From positions 1-64,000 of the forward strand of contig NZ_CZJT01000103.1 of NCBI RefSeq assembly GCF_900010755.1: a stretch of DNA of 64,000 nucleotides, read 5' to 3'. The translations under genes were made by a program, and so were the position numbers. Numbering within the stretch: the first letter of the stretch is position 1; each line of letters starts with the position of its first letter. Under the pieces are notes generated by a model. It did no database searches, was not told where the DNA came from, and worked only from the letters and a program-made list of their open reading frames with translations. This document shows positions 19,680 to 31,245 of this stretch, piece by piece. The DNA is from Paeniglutamicibacter antarcticus (GTDB lineage Bacteria; Actinomycetota; Actinomycetes; Actinomycetales; Micrococcaceae).

Positions 19680-20636
19680 GTGTCCAATGTGTCTCCAAGC
19701 CTCGTCATCGAGGGCTTGCTCAAAGATTTCGGCCCCGTTCCCGCCCTTGATGGCCGCATGGTGCGTGTACTGAACGGCATTAGCCTCAAGGCAAATGCCG
19801 GCGCAGTCACCACCCTGCTTGGTTCCAATGGCGCCGGAAAGTCAACGACCCTCGCCTGCGCGCAGGGCCTGTTGCGTCCCGACGGCGGCAAAGTAACCCT
19901 GCTCGGCGAAGACCCCTACGGGGCCAGCCCCGCACTGCGCTCCCGCGTCGGGGTCATGCTGCAAGACGGCGGACTCCCTCCGTCATTGCGCCCCATCCCC
20001 CTGTTGCGCCATGTCGCTTCGCTCTACCAGCGGCCAGCCGACATCAACGCGTTGATCGAACGCCTGGGCATCAACGAATTTGCCAACACTTCCATCCGCC
20101 GGCTTTCGGGCGGGCAGAAGCAGCGTGTGGCGCTGGCCGCGGCACTCGCGGGAAACCCCGAAGTGATCTTCCTTGATGAACCGAGCGCCGGACTGGATCC
20201 GCAGTCGCGCCAGGTGGTCTTCGACCTGATCAACGAGCTGCGCAGCGCCGGGCTGTGCATCGTGCTCACGACCCACCTCATGGAGGACGCCCAGCGCCTC
20301 TCCGACTACGTGTACATCATTGACGACGGAATCAACGTTGCCGAAGGCACGGTTGCCGAGCTGACAGCGCGCGCAGCCCACGAGGCCACCGCCCAGGCAG
20401 TGACCTTCACCGCGGCCCCCGCGCTCCTGCTGCCCGAATTACCGGCGCACCTGCTGCTGGTCGAACCAGCCCCAGGTCAATACCGGCTCGAGGGCGTTCG
20501 CGATGCCCACGACCTGGCAAGCCTGACCACCTGGTGGGCCAAGGAAAGCATCCTGCCCGAGTCGCTGCTCATGCAGCCGCGAACCCTCGAAGACGTGTTC
20601 TTGGAAATTGCCGACAAGGGAAACGATGTCAACTAG
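19680..20636 (+). CDS. ABC transporter ATP-binding protein (DrrA-like exporter)
   Basis: A 318-residue ATPase of an ABC-2 type exporter. Walker A GSNGAGKST (about 57-65), signature LSGGQKQR, Walker B VIFLDEPSAGLD, H-loop LTTHL. The extra C-terminal region of about 90 residues is typical of DrrA-like exporter ATPases. It overlaps the downstream permease by 11 nt. The position between sufR and ctaA/ctaB is conserved in Actinobacteria (a similar pair sits beside ctaA in mycobacteria), suggesting a link with respiration or haem handling, but the substrate is unknown. GTG start; see the leaderless promoter note. Confidence 0.88.
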   Translation: MSNVSPSLVIEGLLKDFGPVPALDGRMVRVLNGISLKANAGAVTTLLGSNGAGKSTTLACAQGLLRPDGGKVTLLGEDPYGASPALRSRVGVMLQDGGLPPSLRPIPLLRHVASLYQRPADINALIERLGINEFANTSIRRLSGGQKQRVALAAALAGNPEVIFLDEPSAGLDPQSRQVVFDLINELRSAGLCIVLTTHLMEDAQRLSDYVYIIDDGINVAEGTVAELTARAAHEATAQAVTFTAAPALLLPELPAHLLLVEPAPGQYRLEGVRDAHDLASLTTWWAKESILPESLLMQPRTLEDVFLEIADKGNDVN

Positions 20637-21399
20637 TACTCAAGCAGCGCCAGGCACCTCGAATGCCGTCGGAACGCTCAAACGCATCATGCTGCAGGGA
20701 CGCTACGAGACCCTGGCCATGATCCGCAACGGAGAACAGCTGGTCATCGCCGTGGTGTTGCCGCTGATGGCACTCTTCGGCCTGGTCTTTACCAACCTGC
20801 TGGGTAACGTTGCCGCCCGCCCGATCGATGCCGCGGTGCCGGGTGTGTTGGCGCTGTGCGTGGTCTCAACCGCCTTCACCGGCCAGGGAATCGCCACCGG
20901 ATTCGACCGCCGCTACGGTGTCATGCGTTTCCTTTCGACAACGCCCCTGGGCCGCGCCGGCCTGATCTACGGCAAGGTCATGGCCGTCCTGGCGGTACTG
21001 GCCATGCAGGTCATCGTCATCGGCGGCACCGGCTTGCTGATGGGCTGGCAGCCGTCCCCGGGTGGAATCCCGTGGGCCATCTTGTTGCTGGCGCTCGGCG
21101 CCGCCGCCTTCACGGCCCTGGGCCTGTGGATCGCCGGAACCGTGCGCCCGGAGGCAACCCTGGCCATCACCAACCTTGCGTGGGTACTGCTGGCCGGCGT
21201 CGGCGGACTTCTGTTCCCCTCGACCAGTGCCCCGGCCATCCTGCAGCCAATCATCGGACTGCTTCCCTCCGCAGCACTGGGTGATTCACTGCGCACCGCC
21301 CTGATCTCCGGGACCGCATCCGGTTCCGGGATCCTGATTCTTCTGGCATGGACACTCATCGCCGGTTTCGCCGCAACACGCTGGTTCAAGTGGAACTAG
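20626..21399 (+). CDS. ABC-2 type exporter permease
   Basis: A 257-residue permease with six predicted helices (for example VIAVVLPLMALFGLVFTNLL near the start and a C-terminal ILILLAWTLIAGFAAT), partner of the ATPase upstream. ATG 20626 is chosen since AAGGGA lies just upstream and the codon falls inside the ATPase gene's last codons, giving an 11-nt overlap typical of coupled subunits. Substrate unknown. Confidence 0.87.
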   Translation: MSTSTQAAPGTSNAVGTLKRIMLQGRYETLAMIRNGEQLVIAVVLPLMALFGLVFTNLLGNVAARPIDAAVPGVLALCVVSTAFTGQGIATGFDRRYGVMRFLSTTPLGRAGLIYGKVMAVLAVLAMQVIVIGGTGLLMGWQPSPGGIPWAILLLALGAAAFTALGLWIAGTVRPEATLAITNLAWVLLAGVGGLLFPSTSAPAILQPIIGLLPSAALGDSLRTALISGTASGSGILILLAWTLIAGFAATRWFKWN

Positions 21400-21418
21400 A
21401 AACATGGAGCACAAGATC

Positions 21419-22351
21419 ATGACTACCGACTCCCCCGTGACCAACCACTGGACGGACAGGTTGCCGGCCTCCGTCAACAAGCTGGTCCACCGCTTGGCGA
21501 TCGCCTCGCTGGTCTCGCAGATCGGCATCATCGTCACCGGCGGCGCCGTCCGCCTGACCAAGTCCGGCCTGGGCTGCTCACAGTGGCCCAACTGTGTCCC
21601 GGGTTCCATGACCCCGGTCCCCGAACAGGGCATCCACGGCCTGATCGAGTTCGGCAACCGCATGCTGACCTTTGTGCTGGTGGTCATCGCCGTTGCCTTC
21701 CTGCTCTCGATCTGGCGCATGCGCAAAACCCACAAGACGCTCTTCGGCCTGTCCATCGCACTTCTTGCCGGCATCCCCGCCCAGGCAATCATCGGCGGCA
21801 TCACCGTGTTGACCAAGCTGAACCCGTGGGTGGTGTCCTTGCACTTCATCGTCTCCGCGGCCATGGTCACTGCCGCTGCACTGTTGGTGAACCGGACCGG
21901 CGCGCTGCGCCGCGGGGAAACCTCGCTGGGCACCCCGGCTGGCACCACCCAGCAGTTCCTAGCCTGGACCATCCTGGCCACCTCGGCACTGGCCATCGTG
22001 CTGGGCACCATCGTGACGGGCACCGGCCCGCACGCAGGTGATGCTGAATCACCGCGCCACATGTTCGACCCGTATTTCGTGACACGCTTGCACGTGGTCC
22101 CGGTCTACCTGCTGGTGGCCGCCACCTTGATTTCGCTTTTCCTGGCGATGCGCCATGCCGAGAGCAAGCAGCTGCGCACACCGTTGCTGCTCATGGCCGG
22201 CGTGGTCATCTTGCAGGGCGTCATCGGCTATACCCAACACTTCACCGGCCTGCCGATCCTGTTGGTGCTCTTCCACATGCTCGGCGCTTCACTGCTCGCG
22301 GCCGCCGCGATCAACGTGTGGGACCGTGCAACCCAGAAGTTCCCCTTCTAA
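21419..22351 (+). CDS. ctaA: Haem A synthase (COX15/CtaA family)
   Basis: A membrane enzyme of about 310 residues that oxidises the C8 methyl of haem O to make haem A for aa3-type cytochrome oxidase. Eight helices are predicted with haem-ligand histidines in conserved places: GIHGLIEFGNR (helix 2 region), LHFIVSAAMV, TRLHVVPVYL and LFHMLGASLL. The early GGAVRLTKSGLGCSQWPNC segment carries a conserved cysteine pair region (one Cys upstream of WP, one after). ATG 21419 has GGAG 9 nt upstream; ATG 21404 is the alternative. It follows the ABC permease by about 20 bp and faces ctaB. Confidence 0.92.
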   Translation: MTTDSPVTNHWTDRLPASVNKLVHRLAIASLVSQIGIIVTGGAVRLTKSGLGCSQWPNCVPGSMTPVPEQGIHGLIEFGNRMLTFVLVVIAVAFLLSIWRMRKTHKTLFGLSIALLAGIPAQAIIGGITVLTKLNPWVVSLHFIVSAAMVTAAALLVNRTGALRRGETSLGTPAGTTQQFLAWTILATSALAIVLGTIVTGTGPHAGDAESPRHMFDPYFVTRLHVVPVYLLVAATLISLFLAMRHAESKQLRTPLLLMAGVVILQGVIGYTQHFTGLPILLVLFHMLGASLLAAAAINVWDRATQKFPF

Positions 22352-22364
22352 ACGATTCACCTCA

Positions 22365-22410
22365 AGTACCCGCAACGCTTCCCCAAGGGATCGACGTTGC
22401 GGGTACTTTT
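22365..22410 (+). terminator. Intrinsic terminator after ctaA
   Basis: AGTACCCGCAACG (22365-22377) pairs perfectly with CGTTGCGGGTACT (22395-22407), 13 bp, followed by more T residues. It starts 14 nt after the ctaA stop. Confidence 0.85.
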
Positions 22411-22762
22411 GCGTTCGGACAATTCTTGGCCCTGCGCTTCCCGTCACGGGCTCATTGCCGGAAGTAGTCGCCCTTGGCCGCCGGCGAACTTTCGTCGGCT
22501 GGCTCCCATGAAACGAGCCGTGACACGCCGGTGCCACGCTCACACTAGTACTCAACAACAAAGAAACGGTGCATGAATTAGGGTTCCTGACAAGGCTGAA
22601 GGACCGCTTACTGGTACCGAATGAGGCGCGGGAGATGGCCAGCGGGCTCGATCAGTTCAATCCCGTAGTGGGGATCTTTGGTGCACCAGAGATTTCTTGC
22701 CCCGATCGGTTCGACGGGGATCGGCCCGCCATGCAAGAGGGGCCGCTCGGGGCTCCTGCCCA
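22411..22762. other. 350-bp stretch without a recognisable gene
   Basis: Between the ctaA terminator and the lipoprotein gene. The open frames here (for example 22569-22772, plus strand) have no ribosome site and no recognisable protein character. I see no RNA gene, repeat or clear regulatory site. It may be downstream untranslated sequence of the lipoprotein mRNA or a decayed gene. Confidence 0.4.
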
Positions 22763-23209
22763 TCAGAGGTAACCGTGCTCGGGCACCGGGAAGAGGACCC
22801 GGTAGCCGGTATCCTGCTGCTGCACGAGCACCAGTTCGATCGGCTCAAGCCCCGTTTCCGTGGGTCCGGTAACCAGGTATCGGTGCGAGGGGCCCGCCTC
22901 GCTGAGGTCCTCCAGCAGTGCGTTCCCCGGGGTAATGCCGCGCGTGTACAGCTCGCCTTTGAGCAGCTCCAATTCGCGCCCCAGATCCATGTCCGGCGGG
23001 GTGCCGGTGACCACCGTGCAGGCAAGGTCCGCATCCGCACGGCCCGCGGCATCAAGCAAGGCCCTCAGGACCCGTTCCCGGTCCCCCATGCTCGGGCCGT
23101 CGTCGCAGGTCGCCGGCCACGAATCCCCGCTGGGCCCGGAACTGGCCGAGCAGCCGCCGAGCAGCAACGCTACGGCCATGAACCCGGCCGCCAGTCCCCT
23201 GCGTCCCAC
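22763..23209 (-). CDS. Putative small lipoprotein, function unknown
   Basis: A 148-residue predicted secreted lipoprotein: a short basic start, a hydrophobic stretch (LAAGFMAVALLLGGC) and the lipobox LGGC with lipidation at Cys20, then a polar Ser/Gly spacer. The mature part (about 30-148) is soluble, with two further cysteines (CDD; ACTV) that could form a disulfide. No known domain recognised. GTG start with GGAGG 8 nt upstream. It lies between ctaA and ctaB, so a role in oxidase assembly is imaginable but unsupported. Confidence 0.75.
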   Translation of the reverse strand: MGRRGLAAGFMAVALLLGGCSASSGPSGDSWPATCDDGPSMGDRERVLRALLDAAGRADADLACTVVTGTPPDMDLGRELELLKGELYTRGITPGNALLEDLSEAGPSHRYLVTGPTETGLEPIELVLVQQQDTGYRVLFPVPEHGYL

Positions 23210-23281
23210 ACGTAGTTCCTCCCGTTTGCCCCGCTATTCCCTGCCCTGAGCATAAGGAAGGTCTTGGTCTAAAGACAGCAA

Positions 23282-23320
23282 AAGGCGGCCCCTCCGTCGT
23301 GATGACAGAAGGGCCGCCTT
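23282..23320 (-). terminator. Intrinsic terminator after ctaB
   Basis: AAGGCGGCCC (23282-23291) pairs with GGGCCGCCTT (23311-23320). On the minus strand the stem ends in a T-run, so it terminates ctaB 15 nt after its stop codon. Confidence 0.8.
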
Positions 23321-23335
23321 GAAGTTGGTACGTAT

Positions 23336-24319
23336 TTAGCCGAAAAGCGGGCTGCCCACGAACGGGTCGATCGCCAGGGCGATGAACACGAGCGTGAGGT
23401 ACGTGATGGAGATGTGGAAGACCTTCATGGCCTTCTTGTTCATGTCGGCCGGGGCGTGGTCGCGCTGCGCCTCGCGGTAGAGCACGTGGCACTCGTAGAT
23501 GAACCAGGCGCCGGATCCGGCGGCAACCACCGTGTAGACGATGCCTGCATAACCCATGGGGACAATCAACAGGGAGCAGACGATGGTTGCCCAAGCGTAG
23601 AGCACCACCTGGACCGACACCTTGCGGGCACTGGAGATGGCGCCGAGCATCGGCACGTGGGCCGCGTTGTAGTCATCGGCGTACTTCATGGACAGCGGCC
23701 AGTAGTGCGGCGGGGTCCACAGGAAGATGATCAGGAACAAGATGATGGCCGGCCATTCAATCTTGTTGGTGACTGCCGCCCAGGCGATGAGCACCGGCAT
23801 GCAGCCGGCAATGCCGCCCCAGACGATATTCTGCGCGGTGCGGCGCTTAAGGATCAACGTGTAAAGGACCACGTAGAACAGGATCGCGGCCAGGCCCAGT
23901 GCCGTGGTCAGCGGGTTTGTTCCAACCCAGAGCACCACCAGCGAGGCGATGCCCAGCACCCAAGCAAAGATCAGCGCTTCACGCGGAGTGACCTCGCCGG
24001 TGACCAGCGGGCGGCCCTTGGTGCGCTTCATGATCTTGTCCATGTCGCGGTCGATGTAGCAGTTGAAGGCGCCCGATGCGCCGGCTGCCATGGCGCCGCC
24101 GAAGAGGGTGGCCAGCACCAGGGAAATCGACGGGAATCCTCGCTCGGCGAAAATCATGGTCGGCAACGTGGTGACGAGCAGGAGTTCGACCACGCGCGGC
24201 TTCGTCAGCGCAACATACGCCTTGGCCTTGCGTGATACGAAGTCGCCCACCGATTCATTCGGCTGACGAGCTGCACGGGCAGTCGTTGCGGATTCAACGG
24301 AAACGGTCTTCACAGACAT
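23336..24319 (-). CDS. ctaB: Protohaem IX farnesyltransferase (haem O synthase)
   Basis: A 327-residue UbiA-superfamily prenyltransferase that adds a farnesyl group to haem B, making haem O, the substrate of CtaA. The Asp-rich prenyl-diphosphate motif is [13 protein letters not shown] (about residues 97-109), and the second conserved motif lies in [17 protein letters not shown]. About eight to nine membrane helices. ATG 24317-24319 fits the family start; the frame continues to 24361 without a better site. Divergent from tkt, and with ctaA it completes haem A synthesis. Confidence 0.95.
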   Translation of the reverse strand: MSVKTVSVESATTARAARQPNESVGDFVSRKAKAYVALTKPRVVELLLVTTLPTMIFAERGFPSISLVLATLFGGAMAAGASGAFNCYIDRDMDKIMKRTKGRPLVTGEVTPREALIFAWVLGIASLVVLWVGTNPLTTALGLAAILFYVVLYTLILKRRTAQNIVWGGIAGCMPVLIAWAAVTNKIEWPAIILFLIIFLWTPPHYWPLSMKYADDYNAAHVPMLGAISSARKVSVQVVLYAWATIVCSLLIVPMGYAGIVYTVVAAGSGAWFIYECHVLYREAQRDHAPADMNKKAMKVFHISITYLTLVFIALAIDPFVGSPLFG

Positions 24320-24637
24320 GCACTCAGTTCTACGGGGAAATAAGACAGACACGCCCATCATACCCTTTTACATGACGTAGAACTCGGCCGCGGCGGTGCC
24401 CATTCGACCCCGCATCGAGTGTTCTTTGTCTCCATCACCAACGACCCGACTTCCCGCAACGTCAAATTGTGGTCTCAATCGGGCATTCCGGCGCCGGATC
24501 GCGATAGGGTTGGAGGGTTGCGACGCCGCCGAAACCACCCAGTGATACTCGGGTCGGTCCGGCGGCATTGTGCTTCACGGCGGGAAACACCGCCAAGTGT
24601 GATTTAGATGCAGAACCTTATAGGGAGGACCCACATC
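24320..24637. other. Divergent intergenic region between ctaB and tkt
   Basis: About 320 bp without a supported gene; open frames here lack ribosome sites. It must carry the promoters of ctaB (minus) and the tkt operon (plus). I cannot assign either confidently; a TAGGGT at 24505-24510 is a possible plus-strand -10 but has no good -35 partner. Confidence 0.45.
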
Positions 24638-26749
24638 GTGGCGCCACTAGCAGACAACAGCGATTTCGCATGGACCGGCCTTGATCAGCGAGCCGTCGAT
24701 ACCGCCCGCGTGCTGGCCGCAGACGCGGTCGAAAAGGTAGGAAACGGACACCCCGGAACGGCCATGTCATTGGCCCCGGCAGCCTATTTGATCTTCCAGC
24801 AGCACCTGCGCCACGATCCGAGCGATCCGGCCTGGATCGGCCGTGACCGTTTTGTACTCTCCCCCGGCCACACGTCGCTGACCCTTTACACCCAGCTCTT
24901 CCTCTCCGGCTACGGCCTGGAAATGAAAGACCTCGAGTCCCTGCGCACCTGGGGTGCCAAGACCCCCGGCCACCCGGAACACGGCCACACCGCGGGCGTG
25001 GAAATCACCACCGGCCCGTTGGGCCAGGGCCTGGCTTCGGCAGTTGGCTTCGCCTACGGCCAGCGCCGCATGCGCGGCATGATGGATGCCGACGCCCCGG
25101 CCGGCACCTCCCCGTTCGACCACACCGTCTGGGTCATCGCCTCCGACGGCGACCTGCAGGAGGGCGTCACCTCCGAGGCTTCCTCACTGGCGGGCCACCA
25201 GGAACTCGGCAACCTTGTAGTTGTCTACGATGAGAACCACATCTCCATCGAGGACGACACCGATGTCGCGTTCACCGAGAACGTGCTGGGCCGCTACGAG
25301 TCCTACGGCTGGCACACCCAGCGCGTTGACTGGACCAAGACCGGTAACTACGTCGAGGACCTCGCCGAACTGGATGCGGCATTGCGCGCGGCCAAGGCCG
25401 AAACCAACCGCCCCTCGATCATTTCCTTGCGCACCATCATCGGCTGGCCGTCCCCGACCAAGGCCGACACCGGCGGAATCCACGGTTCCAAGCTCGGTGC
25501 CGAGGAAGTCGCAGGCCTGAAGAAGGTCCTGGGCTTCAACCCCGAGGAATCCTTCGTCATCGACGCCGAGGTACTCGATCACGCACGCTCCGTCCAAGAC
25601 CGCGGCACCGAGGACCGCGCCGCCTGGCAGGTCGGCTTCGACGCATGGTCAGCGGCCAACCCGGAGAACGCGGCGCTGCTGACCCGCCTGGAATCCGGCG
25701 AACTGCCGGCCGGCTGGGATGAGAACCTCCCGGTCTTCGAGGCAGGCAAGGACGTTGCCACCCGCTCGGCCTCCGGCAAGGTCATCAACGCTGTTGCCGG
25801 CGTGCTGCCGGAGCTGTGGGGCGGCTCCGCCGACCTCGCCGGCTCGAACAACACCACCATCGAGGGCGCTGCCTCCTTCATCCCGGAATCACGCTCCACC
25901 GATACCTGGAAGGGCAACCCGTACGGCCGTGTCCTGCACTTCGGCATCCGCGAGCACGCTGCGGCCTCGATCGTCAACGGCATCACCCTGGCCTCCCCGA
26001 CGCGCGCCTACTCGGGCACTTTCCTGATCTTCTCCGACTACCAGCGCCCGGCCATCCGCCTCTCGGCGCTGATGGGCGTTCCGTCGATCTACGTATGGAC
26101 CCACGACTCCATCGGCCTGGGCGAGGACGGACCGACTCACCAGCCGGTTGAGCAGCTCGCTTCATTGCGCGCCATCCCGAACCTCGACGTCGTCCGCCCG
26201 GCGGATGCCAATGAGGTCTCCTACGCGTGGAAGAAGATCCTGGAAACCACCTCCAACCCGGCAGGCATCGTGCTTTCACGCCAGAACCTGCCGGTCTACG
26301 ACCGCAGCGCTCTTGGTTTCGGCGCGGCATCGGGCACCGAAAAGGGCGCCTACGTGCTGGCAGATGCCACCGCCAACGGCGAGGTCATCACCCCGCAGGT
26401 GCTGCTGCTGGCCACCGGCTCCGAGGTTTCCCTGGCCATTGAGGCCCGTGAAGCACTCCAGGCCCAGGGCGTGGGTGCCCGCGTGGTTTCCATCCCGTGC
26501 CTGGAATGGTTCAACCAGCAGGATGCCGCCTACCGCGAATCGGTGCTCCCGGCAGCCATCAAGGCCCGCGTTTCGGTTGAAGCCGGCGTGGCCATGGGCT
26601 GGCGCGAACTGGTCGGCGACGCAGGACGCATCATCTCACTTGACCACTACGGCGCATCGGCCGATTACAAGCGCCTGTTCTCCGAGTTCGGGATCACCGC
26701 CGAGGCCATCACGGCAGCGGCACTTGATTCCATCTCCGCTGCCAAGTAA
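24638..26749 (+). CDS. tkt: Transketolase
   Basis: A 703-residue thiamine diphosphate enzyme of the non-oxidative pentose phosphate pathway, moving two-carbon units between sugar phosphates. The cofactor motif begins SDGDLQEGVTSEASSLAGHQ (about 167-186) and ends with a conserved NH (DENHISIE). Other signatures are HPGTAMSLAPAAYLIF near the N-terminus and THDSIGLGEDGPTHQPVEQLASLR in the middle domain. GTG 24638 is chosen because GGGAGGA lies 9 nt upstream; an upstream ATG at 24608 would place that ribosome site inside the gene. First gene of tkt-tal-pgi. Confidence 0.97.
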   Translation: MAPLADNSDFAWTGLDQRAVDTARVLAADAVEKVGNGHPGTAMSLAPAAYLIFQQHLRHDPSDPAWIGRDRFVLSPGHTSLTLYTQLFLSGYGLEMKDLESLRTWGAKTPGHPEHGHTAGVEITTGPLGQGLASAVGFAYGQRRMRGMMDADAPAGTSPFDHTVWVIASDGDLQEGVTSEASSLAGHQELGNLVVVYDENHISIEDDTDVAFTENVLGRYESYGWHTQRVDWTKTGNYVEDLAELDAALRAAKAETNRPSIISLRTIIGWPSPTKADTGGIHGSKLGAEEVAGLKKVLGFNPEESFVIDAEVLDHARSVQDRGTEDRAAWQVGFDAWSAANPENAALLTRLESGELPAGWDENLPVFEAGKDVATRSASGKVINAVAGVLPELWGGSADLAGSNNTTIEGAASFIPESRSTDTWKGNPYGRVLHFGIREHAAASIVNGITLASPTRAYSGTFLIFSDYQRPAIRLSALMGVPSIYVWTHDSIGLGEDGPTHQPVEQLASLRAIPNLDVVRPADANEVSYAWKKILETTSNPAGIVLSRQNLPVYDRSALGFGAASGTEKGAYVLADATANGEVITPQVLLLATGSEVSLAIEAREALQAQGVGARVVSIPCLEWFNQQDAAYRESVLPAAIKARVSVEAGVAMGWRELVGDAGRIISLDHYGASADYKRLFSEFGITAEAITAAALDSISAAK

Positions 26750-26823
26750 CAGCGCCGCCAAGCAACAACGCAGTCAACCAACACTGCCGCCAAGTAATAC
26801 AACAGATTTAAGGACGAATAATC

Positions 26824-27939
26824 GTGAGCAACCCTAATACCCAGGCCCTTTCCGCGGCCGGCGTTTCCATCTGGCTCGATGACCTCTCCCGCGAACGCCT
26901 TTCCTCAGGCTCCCTCGCAGCGCTGATCGAAGAGAAGAACGTCGTCGGTGTCACCACCAACCCGTCGATCTTCCACGCCGCCCTGCAGGACGGCGAATCC
27001 TACGCGGCCCAGGTCGCCGAGCTGGCAGCAGCGGGCCTGAACGCCGAGCAGGCCGTCTTCAAGATCACCGGCGAAGACGTCGCCAACGCCTGCGACCTGT
27101 TCGCACCGATCGCCGCCGCCACCGGCGGCGCCGACGGCCGCGTCTCCATCGAGGTCGATCCCCGCCTGGCCCGCAAGACCGCGGAGACCATCGCCGAAGC
27201 CAAGGAGCTCTACGCCTTGGTCAACCGCGAGAACGTGCTCATCAAGATCCCGGCAACGCTCGAGGGCCTGGAGGCCATCGCCGAAACCATCGCCGCCGGC
27301 ATCTCGGTGAACGTCACGCTGATCTTCTCGCTGGAGCGCTACCGCGCGGTCATCAACGCGTACATGACAGGTTTGGAAAAGGCCAAGGCCAACGGACAGG
27401 ACCTGTCCAAGCTGCACTCGGTCGCTTCCTTCTTCGTCTCCCGCGTGGACACCGAGATCGATGCCCGGTTGAACACCATCGGCACCGATGAGGCCCTGGC
27501 CCTGCGCGGCAAGGCAGGCGTCGCCAACGCGGTGCTCGCCTACCAGGTGTTCGAGGAGTCCTTCTCATCCGAGCGCTGGAATGTCCTGGCCGCCGCGGGC
27601 GCCAACAAGCAGCGCCCGCTGTGGGCCTCCACCGGCGTGAAGGACCCGGCACTGCCGGACACCTTGTACGTCACCGGCCTGTGCGCACCTGACACCGTGA
27701 ACACCATGCCGGAAAAGACCCTGTTGGCCACCGCCGACCACGGCGTGATCACCGGCGATGCAGTCACCGGCGAATACGCTGCCTCCAACGCGGTGCTCGA
27801 CGCGCTGGCAGCCATCGGCGTTGACTACAACGACGTGGTGGCCAAACTCGAGGTTGAAGGCCTGTCCAAGTTCGAGGATGCCTGGAACGAGCTGCTCACC
27901 GATCTTGACGCCTCGCTGGCCAAGGCCGCCGGAAAATGA
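26824..27939 (+). CDS. tal: Transaldolase
   Basis: A 371-residue transaldolase of the large actinobacterial/cyanobacterial type, exchanging a dihydroxyacetone unit between sugar phosphates. The Schiff-base lysine lies in [10 protein letters not shown] (about 137-146), and [10 protein letters not shown] near residue 41 is the conserved N-terminal motif. GTG start. It overlaps pgi by 4 bp (ATGA), implying coupled translation. Confidence 0.96.
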   Translation: MSNPNTQALSAAGVSIWLDDLSRERLSSGSLAALIEEKNVVGVTTNPSIFHAALQDGESYAAQVAELAAAGLNAEQAVFKITGEDVANACDLFAPIAAATGGADGRVSIEVDPRLARKTAETIAEAKELYALVNRENVLIKIPATLEGLEAIAETIAAGISVNVTLIFSLERYRAVINAYMTGLEKAKANGQDLSKLHSVASFFVSRVDTEIDARLNTIGTDEALALRGKAGVANAVLAYQVFEESFSSERWNVLAAAGANKQRPLWASTGVKDPALPDTLYVTGLCAPDTVNTMPEKTLLATADHGVITGDAVTGEYAASNAVLDALAAIGVDYNDVVAKLEVEGLSKFEDAWNELLTDLDASLAKAAGK

Positions 27940-29567
27940 GTTCGCTGGGCTTCATAGCCACCGGCGCCGCGCAGGCGGCCATCGAAAAGCACGTGCCGGT
28001 GCTCGTGGCCGACGCGGTGGCCAGCCGCATTGCTTCCAAGGACGCAACACTGTGGGGCCAGGCCGCACAGCCCGAGGCAAGCATCAGGCTTGGCTGGGTT
28101 GATGCAGCGGAAACCTCGGCTGCCTTGGTTCCGCAGATCATCGCCCTGCGCGATGAGCTGCGTGCCGAGGGAGTGAACCGCATTGTGCTTGCCGGCATGG
28201 GCGGCTCCTCGTTGGCCCCGGAGGTCATCGCGGCGACCAACGACGTGGAGCTGGTGGTCTGCGATTCCACCGAACCTGAAATGATCGCCGGCATCCTGGC
28301 CGACCGCCTGGCCACCACGGCCCTGGTGGTTTCCTCCAAGTCGGGATCGACGGTTGAAACCGATTCGCAGCGCCGGGTCTTCGAGCAGGCGTTTTCCGAC
28401 GCGGGGCTCGATGCCGCGCGCCGCATCATCGTGGTCACCGACCCGGGTTCCCCGATGGACGGTGCCTCGCGTGCCGCCGGCTACCGTGCTGTGTTCAACG
28501 CGGACCCGAACGTCGGCGGGCGCTACTCGGCGCTGACAGCCTTCGGCCTGGTCCCCACCGGCCTGGCCGGGGTTGACATCGAGGATTTGCTGGAAGAGGC
28601 AGCCGCGGCCGCCGAATTCCTGGCCGAGGACGACGAGGACAACATCGCCCTGGCCCTGGGTGCGGCAATGGCCGGCACCGACCCGCTGCGCAACAAGCTG
28701 ATCTTCGCCGACGAGGGATCCGGACTGGTGGGCTTCGCCGACTGGGCCGAACAGCTCATCGCCGAATCCACCGGCAAGTCCCAAACCGGCGTGTTGCCGG
28801 TGGTGGTCGAGGACCGTGCGCCGGAGACCACCAGCAAGGCTGCCGACCTGTTGCAGATCCGCCTGGTGGCCGATACGGGCCTGCTGACCGATGATGATGT
28901 CGATGCGGACTCCGCCTCGGTGTGCATCTCCGGTTCGCTCGGGGCGCAGCTGCTGCTCTGGGAATACGCAACCGTGGTTGCCGGGCGCCTGCTGGGCATC
29001 GACCCGTTCGACCAGCCGGACGTGGAGGCGGCCAAGGTCGCCGCCCGCGCGCTGCTGGATGCCACCCCGGAGCCGGTTGCTGCCACCCTGGTGGAGGACG
29101 CCATCGAGGTGCGCGCCTCGGCGGGCCTGCTCGAGGGAGTCACCGACCTGAAGGGCGCGGTTGCCGCATTGCTGGCGGCCCTGCCCGACGACGGCTACCT
29201 TTCGGTCCAGGCCTACCTTGACCGCCACGGGGACGCGAAGCTCGAATCGGTCCGCCCACGGCTTGCCGCGGCCACCGGACGCCCTGTCACCTTCGGCTGG
29301 GGCCCGCGGTTCCTGCACTCCACCGGCCAGTTCCACAAGGGCGGCCCGCGCGTCGGTGCTTTCCTGCAGGTCACTGCGGAGTCGACGATGGACCTGAGCA
29401 TCCCGGACCGTCCGTTCACCTTCGGTGAGCTGATTTCCGCCCAGGCTTCGGGGGACGCCAACGTGTTGGCCAACCTGGGACGCCCGGTATTGCGCCTTCA
29501 CCTGCGCGACAAGGAAGCCGGCATCGCACAATTGGATAAGATCATTTCGGAACTGGCCTCGGCCTGA
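27936..29567 (+). CDS. pgi: Glucose-6-phosphate isomerase
   Basis: A 543-residue phosphoglucose isomerase of the type found in Arthrobacter-like pentose-phosphate clusters, interconverting glucose-6-phosphate and fructose-6-phosphate. The N-terminal SIS domain shows [14 protein letters not shown] and [13 protein letters not shown] (phosphate-binding serines about 130-136). The C-terminal half contains [26 protein letters not shown], a family segment with the active-site His/Lys. It links glycolysis directly to the downstream zwf. A 17-bp hairpin follows the stop. Confidence 0.93.
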   Translation: MSSLGFIATGAAQAAIEKHVPVLVADAVASRIASKDATLWGQAAQPEASIRLGWVDAAETSAALVPQIIALRDELRAEGVNRIVLAGMGGSSLAPEVIAATNDVELVVCDSTEPEMIAGILADRLATTALVVSSKSGSTVETDSQRRVFEQAFSDAGLDAARRIIVVTDPGSPMDGASRAAGYRAVFNADPNVGGRYSALTAFGLVPTGLAGVDIEDLLEEAAAAAEFLAEDDEDNIALALGAAMAGTDPLRNKLIFADEGSGLVGFADWAEQLIAESTGKSQTGVLPVVVEDRAPETTSKAADLLQIRLVADTGLLTDDDVDADSASVCISGSLGAQLLLWEYATVVAGRLLGIDPFDQPDVEAAKVAARALLDATPEPVAATLVEDAIEVRASAGLLEGVTDLKGAVAALLAALPDDGYLSVQAYLDRHGDAKLESVRPRLAAATGRPVTFGWGPRFLHSTGQFHKGGPRVGAFLQVTAESTMDLSIPDRPFTFGELISAQASGDANVLANLGRPVLRLHLRDKEAGIAQLDKIISELASA

Positions 29568-29575
29568 TCCGCACA

Positions 29576-29628
29576 CCAACCGGGTGTGTGCCACGGGGAT
29601 CCACCCCCCGCGGCACACACCCGGTTGG
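29576..29628 (+). terminator. 17-bp perfect hairpin between pgi and zwf
   Basis: CCAACCGGGTGTGTGCC (29576-29592) and its exact reverse complement (29612-29628) enclose a 19-nt loop that can pair further (CGGGG with CCCCG). No U-tract follows. It may terminate part of the tkt-tal-pgi transcript or protect its 3' end, separating it from zwf-opcA-pgl. Confidence 0.6.
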
Positions 29629-29685
29629 GGCAACACCCACCTCACTCTTCACCGGCACCACCACAGTTGAAGGCGCTTGAACAGC

Positions 29686-31241
<1,556 letters not shown>

Positions 31242-31245
<4 letters not shown>

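Noticed and set aside
22569..22772. 67-codon plus-strand open frame in the ctaA-lipoprotein gap
   Set aside because: No ribosome site, no recognisable protein, overlaps the end of the lipoprotein gene on the other strand.
27825..29645. Long minus-strand open frame (606 codons) across pgi
   Set aside because: Shadow of the pgi coding strand in high-GC DNA; low-complexity, Arg/Gly/His-rich composition and no recognisable domain.
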